Of a stretch of DNA of 64,000 nucleotides, positions 55,117-63,736 are shown one piece after another (position 1 is the first letter of the stretch; every line of letters starts with the position of its first letter). Both the position numbers and the translations under genes were made by a program. The stretch is from Massilia sp. CFBP 13721 (lineage in GTDB: Bacteria > Pseudomonadota > Gammaproteobacteria > Burkholderiales > Burkholderiaceae_D). The DNA lies in NCBI RefSeq assembly GCF_014842025.1, contig NZ_JACYUY010000004.1, positions 186,001 to 250,000 of the forward strand. The letters run 5' to 3'. The notes under the pieces were generated by a model, which saw only the letters and a program-made list of their open reading frames with translations, made no database searches and was not told the origin of the DNA.

Positions 55117-55259
55117 CGCGTGATCGACACGCGGCGCGTACGCCGCCCACGCGTAACGCATGCATGGTGCCTGCAGGGCTGCGGGCCGTTCATACGTAAC
55201 GCGTGGGCGGCGTTGCAGCCGCATGTCAATCACGCGGCCGGGTGTAGCCGGCCACCCTA
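55117..55259. repeat. Nested palindromic REP-like element, second unit
   Basis: It repeats the inner part of the previous element (55141-55214 matches 54997-55070, period 144 bp), and ends GCCGGCCACCCTAC at ~55260. Its left outer arm is shared with the right arm of the first unit. The end supplies the stop TAG (55257-55259, minus strand) of the Lrp-type gene. Confidence 0.82.
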
Positions 55260-55724
55260 CGGCGTCACCGATACCGTGCGCTTCAGGCAGCGCAAGGTAA
55301 ACGTCGAGCGCGTGTGCTTCACGCCCGGCAGTTTATAGAGCTTCTGGCGCAGGAAACGCTCGTAGCCCTCGGTGCCCGCCACCGCCACCTTGATCAGGTA
55401 ATCGTATTCGCCCGAGAGCAGGTAGGCCTCCATCACTTCCGGCAGGTCGGCCAGCGCGTCCGAGAACGCCTGCAGGATCTCGTCGTCGTGGCGGTCGACC
55501 GTCACTTCGATGATCACCGTGTCCGGCACGCCGAGCGCGCGCTGGTCGAGCACGGCGGCGTAGCCGCTGATGTGGCCAGCCTCTTCGAGTGCGCGCACGC
55601 GGTGCCAGCAGGGCGTGGGCGACAGGTTCACCGTTTCAGCCAGCTTCTGGTTGCTGATGCGCCCGTCGCGGCTGAGCGTGCGCAGGATATTCCTGTCGAT
55701 CTCGTCGAGTATCCCCTCCTTCAC
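55257..55724 (-). CDS. Lrp/AsnC-family transcriptional regulator
   Basis: A 155-residue regulator. The N-terminal winged helix has LDEIDRNILRTLSRDGRISN and LAETVNLSPTPCWHRVRALE; the C-terminal RAM (ACT-like) ligand-binding domain has LGVPDTVIIEVTV, LSGEYDYLIKVAV and LPGVKHTRSTFTL. GTG 55724 is favoured since AGGAG lies seven bases upstream; GTG 55730 is possible. It is divergent from an EamA exporter gene, a common arrangement in which the Lrp protein controls amino-acid export. Its stop codon lies in a REP-like repeat. Confidence 0.92.
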   Translation of the reverse strand: MKEGILDEIDRNILRTLSRDGRISNQKLAETVNLSPTPCWHRVRALEEAGHISGYAAVLDQRALGVPDTVIIEVTVDRHDDEILQAFSDALADLPEVMEAYLLSGEYDYLIKVAVAGTEGYERFLRQKLYKLPGVKHTRSTFTLRCLKRTVSVTP

Positions 55725-55951
55725 ATGCACGCTCCTGTCTATACGATTTGAAATGGATACTTCTTCTACATTTTAGCCGATTCATAGAAGGATTATCCGA
55801 ACAAATCCTAAATTCGCCCTGCATACGAAAGAATATTTTTTGTGCGCTGCAGTAAAATTTCGGCTCGCCATTCCAATAGGGACATCGGCCGGATCCGCAT
55901 CATGGAACCACCGTCTTACCCGCATTGCAGCATTCGAATTTCGGAGTTTTC

Positions 55952-56890
55952 GTGTCAGAAGCAGTCTCGCGCGCAGGAGCAGGAAATTTAGCCGTTGGGT
56001 CGGCCAACGCGGAATTGCCGCTCATGTTCGTCACCCCGGCGCTGTTCGCCGCCAACCTGCTGGTCGCGCGCTGGGCCGAGAGCGCCGGCTTGCCGCCGCT
56101 GTTCCTCGCCTTTGGGCGCTGGGCGCTGGCCTTTGCCATCCTGCTGCCGATCGCCGGCCCGCGCCTGTGGGCGCTGCGCCACGTCATCATGGCCAACTTC
56201 CCGCGCCTGATCCTGCTGGCGGGCCTGGGCATGGGCATGGCCGTCGGTCCGCAGTACATCGGCGCGCGCCAGACCAGCGCGGCCAACATCGCCATCATCT
56301 TCGCCGCCTGCCCGGCGCTGGTGATGCTGCTCGAAACCCTGGTCTGGAAGGCGCCGCTGGCGCGCCGCCAGGCCGGCGGCATGCTGCTCGCCGTACTCGG
56401 CGTGCTGGTGGTGCTGACCCGCGGCGATCTCGCCGCGCTGGGCGGCTTCGCCTTCGGCACCGGCGACCTGTGGGTGGTGGTGGCGGCTTGCGGCTGGGCG
56501 CTGTACACGGTGCTGGGCAAGCGCCTGCCGCTGCCGAAGCTGCCGAACACGGTCAAGCTGGCCGCCCTGATCGGCGGCGGTGCGCTGGTGCTGGCGCCGT
56601 TCGCGGTGCTCGAAGCCTCGCTCGGCAACGTCGCCAATTTCAACGACCCGCGCCTGTACGTCGCGCTGGCTTTCCTGGCCATCGTGCCGAGCCTGGGCGC
56701 CTACTTCTGCTTCGATCGCCTGGTCGCGATCGCCGGTCCGGCGCGCGCCAGCCTGTCGGTCTACCTGATCCCGCTGTTCGCCACGCTGGCCGCCTGGCCG
56801 CTGCTGGGCGAAGCGCCGCGCCTGTACCATGCGGCCGGCTTCGGCATCATCCTCGGCGGCGTGCTGGTGGCCGCCGGCAAGGGAAGGTAA
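55952..56890 (+). CDS. EamA/DMT-family transporter (ten-helix permease)
   Basis: A 312-residue inner-membrane protein with ten hydrophobic helices in two EamA repeats (first from MFVTPALFAANLLVARWAE, second from LWVVVAACGWALYTVLGKR). Members export amino acids or other metabolites; GPQYIGARQTSAANIAIIFA and LIPLFATLAAWPLLGE are typical. GTG 55952 has GGAG five bases upstream. Divergent from the Lrp-type regulator, which is probably its controller. The substrate is unknown. Confidence 0.9.
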   Translation: MSEAVSRAGAGNLAVGSANAELPLMFVTPALFAANLLVARWAESAGLPPLFLAFGRWALAFAILLPIAGPRLWALRHVIMANFPRLILLAGLGMGMAVGPQYIGARQTSAANIAIIFAACPALVMLLETLVWKAPLARRQAGGMLLAVLGVLVVLTRGDLAALGGFAFGTGDLWVVVAACGWALYTVLGKRLPLPKLPNTVKLAALIGGGALVLAPFAVLEASLGNVANFNDPRLYVALAFLAIVPSLGAYFCFDRLVAIAGPARASLSVYLIPLFATLAAWPLLGEAPRLYHAAGFGIILGGVLVAAGKGR

Positions 56891-56930
56891 GGTCGGCGTC
56901 GCGTGCGGGGCATGGCGTGGTGGGTTCGTC

Positions 56931-56936
56931 TATAAT
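56931..56936 (+). promoter_or_regulatory. Likely -10 box for mfd
   Basis: TATAAT 40 bases before the mfd ATG, within the 85-bp gap after the EamA gene. No strong -35 is visible. Confidence 0.42.
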
Positions 56937-56975
56937 CGAGGACCCATCGGCCAGATCCAAAAAGCGCACGTCTGC

Positions 56976-59900
56976 ATGCCTTTCGACCTCAAAAAGCACC
57001 TCCCGAAACCCGGACAACGTTTCGTCCTGCCCGCCCTGGCCGGTTCGTCCGATGCCTATGCGCTGGCCGTCGCCGGCCTCGCCTTCAAAGCTGAAAAACG
57101 GATCCTGACCGTCATCGTCGCGAATGCCAGCGATGGCCAGCGCCTGCTCGACGAAATCGCCTGGTTCGCCGACGGCCAACTGTCCTGCCACCTGCTGCCG
57201 GACTGGGAAACGTTGCCTTACGACGCCTTTTCGCCGCACCAGGACCTGGTGTCCGAACGCCTGGCGACGCTGCACGAAATCCGCAATGGCCAGTGCGACG
57301 TGCTGGTGGTCCCGGCCACCACCGCGCTGGTGCGCCTGGCGCCGCCATCGTTCTTGGCCGCCTACACCTTCTTCTTCCGCCAGGGCGAAAAGCTCGACGA
57401 GGCGAAGCTGAAGGCCCAGTTGACCCTGGCCGGCTATTCGCACGTGTCGCAGGTGATGTCGCCCGGCGAATACTCCGTGCGCGGCGGCCTGATCGACCTG
57501 TTCCCGATGGGGTCCGCCCTGCCCTACCGTTTGGACCTGTTCGGCGACGAGATCGAGACCATCCGCACCTTCGATGCCGACACCCAGCGCTCGCTGTATC
57601 CGGTGCGCGAAGTGCGCTTGCTGCCGGGCCGCGAATTCCCGATGGACGAAGCCGCGCGCACCGCCTTCCGCAGCCGCTGGCGCGAAAGATTCGAGGGCGA
57701 TCCTTCACGCTCGCCCGTCTACAAGGACATCGGCAGCGGCATCGCCTCGGCCGGCATCGAATACTACCTGCCGCTGTTCTTCGACGAGACGGCGACCCTG
57801 TTCGACTACCTGCCGGAAGACGGCCCGCTGGCCCTGGTGGGCGACATCGACGCGGCGATCGCGCGCTTCTGGACGGACACCGAATCGCGCTACCGCTTCC
57901 TGAAAAGCGACCGCGAACGGCCGCTGCTCGAGCCGCGCGAACTGTTCCTGTCGAGCGAGCAGTTCTTCACCTGCGCCAAGCCGCACGGGCGCTGGAACAT
58001 CGCGCGCCCGGCAGGTAATGAACCCAACGCGCCGGCGTCGGAGCTGTCCGCGCCGATCCCCGACGTCGCGGTCAACCGTAGACTGGAAGACCCGCTCGCG
58101 AATTTGCGTGCCTTTATCGCGCGTACCGGCTGCCGCGTGATGATCTGTGCCGAGTCGAACGGCCGCCGCGAGACGCTGCAGCAGTACTTCAACGAATACC
58201 ACTTCGACGTGACGCCGGTCGAGGGCTTCGAAGGCATGCGTGCCAGCGACGCCAAACTGGCGCTGGGCGTGGCGCCGCTGCAGGCCGGCTTCGAACTGCT
58301 GGAAGAATCGAGCGGCTGCATCGCCTTCGTCACCGAAACCGAGCTGTATGCGGGTTCGGGCCGGCGCGTCGGCAAGAAGAAGCAGGAAGCGACCAGCCAG
58401 GTCGAATCGATGGTGCGCGACCTGTCGGAGCTGAAGATCGGCGACCCGGTGGTGCACATCAACCACGGCATCGGCCGCTACATGGGCCTGATCTCGATGG
58501 ACCTGGGCGAAGGCGAGACCGAGTTCCTGCACCTCGAATACGCGAAAGACACCAAGCTGTACGTTCCCGTGTCTCAGCTGCATGTCATTTCGCGCTATTC
58601 CGGCACCTCGCCCGAGGACGCGCCGTTGCATTCGCTCGGTTCCGGCCAGTGGGACAAGGCCAAGCGAAAAGCGGCCGAGCAGGTGCGCGACACCGCGGCC
58701 GAGCTGCTCAACCTGTACGCACGCCGCGCGGCCCGTACCGGCCACTCCTTCGAATACTCGAGCATCGATTACGAAAACTTCGCCCAGAGCTTCGGCTTCG
58801 ACGAAACGCCGGACCAAGCCGAGGCGATTTCCAACGTCATCAAGGACATGACCTCGGGCCGGCCGATGGACCGCCTGGTGTGCGGCGACGTCGGCTTCGG
58901 CAAGACCGAGGTCGCGCTGCGCGCGGCGTTCATTGCCGTCATGGGCGGCAAGCAGGTCGCCATCCTGGCCCCGACCACGCTGCTGGCCGAGCAGCACGCG
59001 CAAACCTTCGCCGACCGCTTCGCCGACTGGCCGGTCAAGATTGCCGAGCTGTCGCGCTTCCGGACCGGCAAGGAAATCAACAACGCGATCAAGGGCATGG
59101 CCGACGGCACGCTCGACATCGTGATCGGCACCCACAAGCTCTTGTCGCCGGACGTGAAGTTCACGCGCCTGGGCCTGGTCATCATCGACGAGGAACACCG
59201 CTTCGGCGTGCGCCAGAAGGAAGCGCTGAAAGCCCTGCGCGCGGAAGTCGACGTGCTGACGCTGACGGCGACGCCGATCCCGCGCACGCTGGGCATGGCG
59301 CTGGAAGGCTTGCGCGATTTTTCCATCATCGCCACCGCGCCGCAAAAGCGCCTGGCGATCAAGACCTTTGTCCGCAGCGAAGACGGTTCCATCATCAGGG
59401 AAGCCTGCCTGCGCGAACTGAAGCGCGGTGGCCAGATCTACTTCCTGCACAACGAAGTCGAGACCATCGAGAACCGCTATTCGATGCTGCGCGAACTGCT
59501 GCCGGAAGCGCGCATCGCGGTGGCGCACGGCCAGATGCACGAGCGCGACCTGGAAAAGGTGATGCGCGATTTCGTCGCGCAGCGCTTCAACATCCTGCTG
59601 TGCACGACCATCATCGAGACCGGCATCGACGTGCCGACCGCGAATACGATCATCATGCACCGCGCGGACAAATTCGGCCTGGCCCAGCTGCACCAGCTGC
59701 GCGGGCGCGTCGGCCGTTCGCACCACCAGGCCTATGCGTATCTGCTGGTGAACGACGTGCAGAACCTGACCAAGCAGGCGCAGCGCCGGCTCGATGCGAT
59801 CCAGGCGATGGAAGAACTGGGCAGCGGCTTTTATCTCGCCATGCACGACCTCGAGATCCGCGGCGCCGGCGAAGTGCTGGGCGAGAACCAGTCCGGCGAG

Positions 59901-60434
59901 ATGCTGGAGATCGGGTTCCAGCTGTATTCGGACATGCTCAACGAAGCCGTGCGCGCACTGAAAGCCGGCAAGGAGCCGGACCTGGCGGCGCCGCTGTCGA
60001 CCACCACCGAGATCAACCTGCACGTGCCGGCCCTGCTGCCGGCCGACTTCTGCGGCGACGTGCACGAGCGCCTGTCGATCTACAAGCGCCTGGCCAACTG
60101 CGAAAGCCAGGGCAAGATCGACGACATGCAGGAAGAACTGATCGACCGCTTCGGCAAGCTGCCCGAGCAGGTAAAAGCGCTGATCGAGACGCACCGCCTG
60201 CGCATCGCGGCGAAGACCGTCGGCATCGTCAAGATCGATGCGCACAGCGAAGCGGCCAACCTGCAATTCATGGAGAAGCCGCCGATCGACCCGGTCAAGA
60301 TCATCACGCTGATCCAGAAGAACCGCCACATCAAGCTGGCCGGCCAGGACAAGCTGCGCATCACGGCGGCGATGCCGGACCTGGCGGCGCGGGTGCTGCA
60401 GGTGAAGCAAACGATCAAACAATTACTGGCATGA
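56976..60434 (+). CDS. mfd: Transcription-repair coupling factor Mfd
   Basis: A 1152-residue ATP-dependent translocase that removes stalled RNA polymerase and recruits UvrA. In order: UvrB-like N-terminal domains (LPDWETLPYDAFSPH, SQVMSPGEYSVRGGLIDLFP), the polymerase-interacting domain (GDPVVHINHGIGRYMGLISM), and the RecG-like helicase with Walker A GDVGFGKTE, the box LAPTTLLAEQH, DEEH (IIDEEHRFGVRQKE), TATPIPRTL and QLRGRVGRS; the C-terminal domain ends the protein. Length is normal. ATG 56976 gives MPFDLKKHLPKPG. serB follows 13 bp downstream, so the two are probably cotranscribed. Confidence 0.96.
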   Translation: MPFDLKKHLPKPGQRFVLPALAGSSDAYALAVAGLAFKAEKRILTVIVANASDGQRLLDEIAWFADGQLSCHLLPDWETLPYDAFSPHQDLVSERLATLHEIRNGQCDVLVVPATTALVRLAPPSFLAAYTFFFRQGEKLDEAKLKAQLTLAGYSHVSQVMSPGEYSVRGGLIDLFPMGSALPYRLDLFGDEIETIRTFDADTQRSLYPVREVRLLPGREFPMDEAARTAFRSRWRERFEGDPSRSPVYKDIGSGIASAGIEYYLPLFFDETATLFDYLPEDGPLALVGDIDAAIARFWTDTESRYRFLKSDRERPLLEPRELFLSSEQFFTCAKPHGRWNIARPAGNEPNAPASELSAPIPDVAVNRRLEDPLANLRAFIARTGCRVMICAESNGRRETLQQYFNEYHFDVTPVEGFEGMRASDAKLALGVAPLQAGFELLEESSGCIAFVTETELYAGSGRRVGKKKQEATSQVESMVRDLSELKIGDPVVHINHGIGRYMGLISMDLGEGETEFLHLEYAKDTKLYVPVSQLHVISRYSGTSPEDAPLHSLGSGQWDKAKRKAAEQVRDTAAELLNLYARRAARTGHSFEYSSIDYENFAQSFGFDETPDQAEAISNVIKDMTSGRPMDRLVCGDVGFGKTEVALRAAFIAVMGGKQVAILAPTTLLAEQHAQTFADRFADWPVKIAELSRFRTGKEINNAIKGMADGTLDIVIGTHKLLSPDVKFTRLGLVIIDEEHRFGVRQKEALKALRAEVDVLTLTATPIPRTLGMALEGLRDFSIIATAPQKRLAIKTFVRSEDGSIIREACLRELKRGGQIYFLHNEVETIENRYSMLRELLPEARIAVAHGQMHERDLEKVMRDFVAQRFNILLCTTIIETGIDVPTANTIIMHRADKFGLAQLHQLRGRVGRSHHQAYAYLLVNDVQNLTKQAQRRLDAIQAMEELGSGFYLAMHDLEIRGAGEVLGENQSGEMLEIGFQLYSDMLNEAVRALKAGKEPDLAAPLSTTTEINLHVPALLPADFCGDVHERLSIYKRLANCESQGKIDDMQEELIDRFGKLPEQVKALIETHRLRIAAKTVGIVKIDAHSEAANLQFMEKPPIDPVKIITLIQKNRHIKLAGQDKLRITAAMPDLAARVLQVKQTIKQLLA

Positions 60435-60447
60435 GAAGGCAACAATC

Positions 60448-61293
60448 GTGACGAATCTGGTTTTGCAAGGCCCGCACGCGGCGGCGAATCAATTACGGGC
60501 AATCGCCGTCCTCGCCGCCCCGGTGCGCGTGACGGTACTCTCGGCAACGGCGCTGCGCTGCGAGGATGTCGCCGCCACCCCGGAAGTCGTCGCGGCCGTG
60601 CAGGCGGCGGCGCTGGCGGCGCAGGTCGACGCCACCGTCATCGAGGCCGGGCGCACCCTCGCCGATTTTTCCCTGGTGGCGATGGACATGGACTCGACCC
60701 TGATCACGATCGAATGCATCGACGAGATCGCGGACATGCAGGGCCTCAAAGCCCAGGTCTCGGAAATCACCGAAGCGGCGATGCGCGGCGAACTCGATTT
60801 CGCGGCCAGCCTGACGCGGCGCGTGGCCCTGCTCGCAGGCCTCGACGCGGCTGCGCTCGAGCGCGTGTACGAGGAGCGCCTGCGCCTGTCGCCGGGAGCC
60901 GAGACCATGCTCGCCGCGGTGCGGGCGGCGGGCCTCAAGACCCTGCTGGTGTCGGGCGGTTTTACCTTCTTCACCGACCGTCTCAAGGCGCGCCTGGGCC
61001 TGGACTACACGCATGCCAACGTGCTCGAGATCGAGGACGGCCGCCTGACCGGGCGCGTGGTGGGCGGCATCGTCGACGCCGAGGAAAAGATGCGCACCGT
61101 GCAGCGCGTGTGCGACGAGCTGGGCGTGCCGACGTCGCGCGCGATCGTGATGGGCGATGGGGCCAACGACCTCAAGATGATGGGCATCGGCGGGCTGTCG
61201 GTGGCGTTTCGGGCCAAGCCGGTGGTACGCGCGCAGGCGGACGTGGCGCTCAATTTCAGTGGGTTGGATGGGGTGCTGGCGGTGTTGGGCTGA
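60448..61293 (+). CDS. serB: Phosphoserine phosphatase SerB
   Basis: A 281-residue HAD phosphatase for the last step of serine synthesis. The N-terminal ~70 residues are a degenerate ACT-like domain. The catalytic part has motif I DMDSTLITIECIDEIAD, motif II SGGFTFF, Lys and motif III in GDGANDLKMM, typical of SerB. The start is GTG 60448, 13 bp after mfd, with AGAAGGC upstream. A REP-like pair follows its stop. Confidence 0.95.
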   Translation: MTNLVLQGPHAAANQLRAIAVLAAPVRVTVLSATALRCEDVAATPEVVAAVQAAALAAQVDATVIEAGRTLADFSLVAMDMDSTLITIECIDEIADMQGLKAQVSEITEAAMRGELDFAASLTRRVALLAGLDAAALERVYEERLRLSPGAETMLAAVRAAGLKTLLVSGGFTFFTDRLKARLGLDYTHANVLEIEDGRLTGRVVGGIVDAEEKMRTVQRVCDELGVPTSRAIVMGDGANDLKMMGIGGLSVAFRAKPVVRAQADVALNFSGLDGVLAVLG

Positions 61294-61323
61294 GGTCGAG
61301 CGCCAACACGGCGCGGCGTTCCC

Positions 61324-61407
61324 GGCGGGCATGCCCGCCCTACGTTACGCCACGGTCTCATGAACTTGCAACGAACGGTAGTGCACCGTAGGGCGGGCAT
61401 GCCCGCC
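61324..61407. repeat. REP-like inverted pair, GGGCATGCCC subtype
   Basis: GGCGGGCATGCCCGCCCTAC (61324-61343) and the reverse complement (61388-61407) around a 44-base spacer. The heads face inward, opposite to the pair at 25834-25922. The rest of the 339-bp gap to the next gene shows nothing recognised. Confidence 0.87.
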
Positions 61408-61632
61408 GAAACGGCCGCAATACGCCCGCATCACGCCTGCTCCAATTCTTCCCCAAAGCATTGAATCAAACAAACAATTGCTAAACCCCAAGGCAATTCT
61501 CTTCTGTTTCTGCGCTCGCGCAAAAACCCTGTCGTGCATCCCTTGAACCGCAAACCTTCCCGGCGCTAGATTGGTCCCTGCGCCATCCCACATGTATGGC
61601 GCTGCCGGTTTCGCCAACTTGCCTGTCGGAGC

Positions 61633-62937
61633 ATGATCATGAACAACGTTTCGCCCCCCGCGTCCATCGACACCGGCGCGAGCCGGCGCTCCTTTCTGGC
61701 AACCGGCCCCTTGCTGGCGGCCTCGCTTGCCGTGCCGGCCTTGCCGGCGCACGCGCAGAGCGGCAGCGGTGTGCGCTGGTGTGGCACCTGGGGCGCGGCG
61801 CCGACCGGGCCGCCGCCCTCCGGCAGCATCCAGACCTATTCGAACCAGACACTGCGCCTGATCGTGCGCGCCAGCATCGGCGGCAGCCGGGTGCGCATCC
61901 GCGTGTCAAATGAAATGGGGTCGGCGCCGCTGCGCATCGGCGCCGCCAGCATCGCCCTGCGCAGCAGCGGCGCGGCGGTGACCCAGGGGACCCTGCGCGA
62001 GCTGCGCTTCGGCGGCGCGACTTCGGTCACGATTCCGGCGCGGGCGCCCGCCATCTCCGACGCGCTCGACCTGGTGGTGCCGGCCCAGGCCGACCTCGCC
62101 ATCAGCCTGTACCTGTCCGGCAGCGCGCAGGGCACCACGCTGCATAACGTCGCGCTCCAGAGCAGCTATGTCTCGACCGGCGGCGACTATACCTCCGCGG
62201 TATCGATGCCGGTGTCGCGCACGCTCTCGTCCTGGCCTTTTCTCAGCGCGGTCGACGTCAACGTGGCCGCCCCCTGCCTGGTGGCGCTGGGCGACTCGAT
62301 CACCGACGGCCAGGGCAGCACCGGCAACGCCAACCGCCGCTGGCCCGATTATCTGGCGCGGCGCCTGCAGGCCTCGCTGGGTGCGGCGGGACGCATTGGC
62401 GTCGTCAACCGCGGGATCAGCGGCAATTCGCTGTTGACGGACTACCCGAACGCCCTGCTCGCCGGCTACGCCGCGCTCGAGCGCTTCGATCGCGACGTGC
62501 TCGCCACCAGCGGCGCGCGCTTCCTGGTCGCCTTTATCGGCATCAACGACATCTGCTACAGCCCGGGTTCGAACCCGATCCCGGCGGGCGACCTGATCGC
62601 CGGCTACCGCCAGCTGATCTCGCGCGCCGGCGCGCGCGACATCACCATCATCGGCGCCACCCTGCCGCCTTTCGAAGGCTTCGTCTACTACACGGCTGCG
62701 CGAGAACGGGTGCGCCGCGCGGTCAACGACTGGATGCGCGCCAGTGGCGAATTCGACGCCCTGCTCGACGTCGAGGCGGCCCTGCGCGATCCGGCGCGGC
62801 CGACGCGCGTCCTGCCCGCCTACGACAGCGGCGACCACCTGCATCCGAGCGACGCCGGCTACCAGGCGATTGCGAATGCGATGCCGCTAGCGCCCTTTAT
62901 CGCGGGCGGTAACGTCACCGCCGAGCGGCTCAGTTAG
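61633..62937 (+). CDS. Tat-exported SGNH/GDSL hydrolase
   Basis: A 434-residue esterase-like protein. A twin-arginine signal (SRRSFLATGPLLAASLAVPA, residues ~18-37) suggests folded export. A beta-sandwich N-terminal part (VRWCGTWGAAPTGPPP, then RVSNEMGSAPLRIGAA) precedes the SGNH domain with GDSITDGQGS (Ser nucleophile), GISGNSLL, GINDI (Asn) and DHLHPSDAGY (catalytic Asp/His). Such enzymes act on polysaccharide acetyl groups or lipids; the substrate is unknown. Single gene. Confidence 0.88.
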   Translation: MIMNNVSPPASIDTGASRRSFLATGPLLAASLAVPALPAHAQSGSGVRWCGTWGAAPTGPPPSGSIQTYSNQTLRLIVRASIGGSRVRIRVSNEMGSAPLRIGAASIALRSSGAAVTQGTLRELRFGGATSVTIPARAPAISDALDLVVPAQADLAISLYLSGSAQGTTLHNVALQSSYVSTGGDYTSAVSMPVSRTLSSWPFLSAVDVNVAAPCLVALGDSITDGQGSTGNANRRWPDYLARRLQASLGAAGRIGVVNRGISGNSLLTDYPNALLAGYAALERFDRDVLATSGARFLVAFIGINDICYSPGSNPIPAGDLIAGYRQLISRAGARDITIIGATLPPFEGFVYYTAARERVRRAVNDWMRASGEFDALLDVEAALRDPARPTRVLPAYDSGDHLHPSDAGYQAIANAMPLAPFIAGGNVTAERLS

Positions 62938-63044
62938 TGTCAATGAGCGCCCATCGTATCGAAACGAGCGCAGGTGTAACAAACAGTAATTCCGCGCCAA
63001 AATAGACGCGGTAAAACTATCATGGCGTTATCAGGAGGACCGTC

Positions 63045-63467
63045 ATGAAAAAACTCATTCTTGCTTTTGCTTCGCTGGCCGCCCTGGCCGGCTGCGCCAC
63101 GCCGGGTCCGGGCCCGGCCAACTACGGCACCCGCGCCGCCGTCCAGCCAAACGATCCGAATGGCTGGCAAGTCGTCTCCGTCACGCCGGTGCCGCTCGGT
63201 ACCGGTGAACGCGCGGGCGACGCCGGGGTCGTCACCAGCTCGACCGTCGTCACCAACCCGGCCCCGGTCGTCGCCGGCCGTCCGGTGTATGGCACGCCCG
63301 TGTATGGCGCCCCGGTGTACGGCGCTCCCGTCTATGGTGCGCCGGTGTACGAGCCCTACTATTATCCGCCGGTCTCGATCGGCCTCGGTTTCAGCTTCGG
63401 CCAGAGCTGGGGTCATCATCACCGCGGTGGTGGCAGGCACTATGGCGGCGGTTACCGCCGTCGTTGA
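63045..63467 (+). CDS. Small lipoprotein with PVYGA repeats
   Basis: A 140-residue precursor with lipobox ALAGC (Cys at residue 16). Residues ~83-103 contain consecutive PVYG(A/T) units (PVYGTPVYGAPVYGAP...), encoded by 15-base direct repeats at about 63287-63350. The C-terminus is His/Gly/Arg-rich (GHHHRGGGRHYGGGYRRR). AGGAGG precedes the ATG. Similar Tyr/Pro/Gly repeat lipoproteins are common in betaproteobacteria, without a known function. A strong terminator follows. Confidence 0.8.
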   Translation: MKKLILAFASLAALAGCATPGPGPANYGTRAAVQPNDPNGWQVVSVTPVPLGTGERAGDAGVVTSSTVVTNPAPVVAGRPVYGTPVYGAPVYGAPVYGAPVYEPYYYPPVSIGLGFSFGQSWGHHHRGGGRHYGGGYRRR

Positions 63468-63520
63468 AGCAACTGCAGCTGCGGCAGCCGCCGCGCTGCC
63501 GCAAACCTGCATCACGACAG

Positions 63521-63552
63521 AAAGGCCGCACAGATTGTGCGGCCTTTTTTTT
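63521..63552 (+). terminator. Rho-independent terminator after the PVYGA lipoprotein gene
   Basis: AAAGGCCGCACA-GATT-TGTGCGGCCTTT stem with an eight-base T run, 53 bases after the stop. Confidence 0.92.
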
Positions 63553-63634
63553 GCGGCTTTATACGCTGTTTTTCTTACTGATTTCTTACGTAGTCTTATG
63601 TTTGTAGCATTGTGCAATGCGTCATAGCAATCGA

Positions 63635-63663
63635 TTGCTGATGGCCAATTGCTAACCTACAAT
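63635..63663 (+). promoter_or_regulatory. Promoter of the LivK-type gene
   Basis: TTGCTG (63635-63640) and TACAAT (63658-63663) with a 17-bp spacer, 73 bases before the ATG. Confidence 0.5.
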
Positions 63664-63736
63664 GAGTTGGTCGATGGCACCTGAATGGGCGATTTCCGGT
63701 CCCGGCACGATCAAAAAACATACTACGGAGACAGCA

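Noticed and set aside
57705..60422. 905-codon open frame opposite mfd
   Set aside because: Shadow of mfd third-position GC bias; no recognisable domain, no ribosome site.
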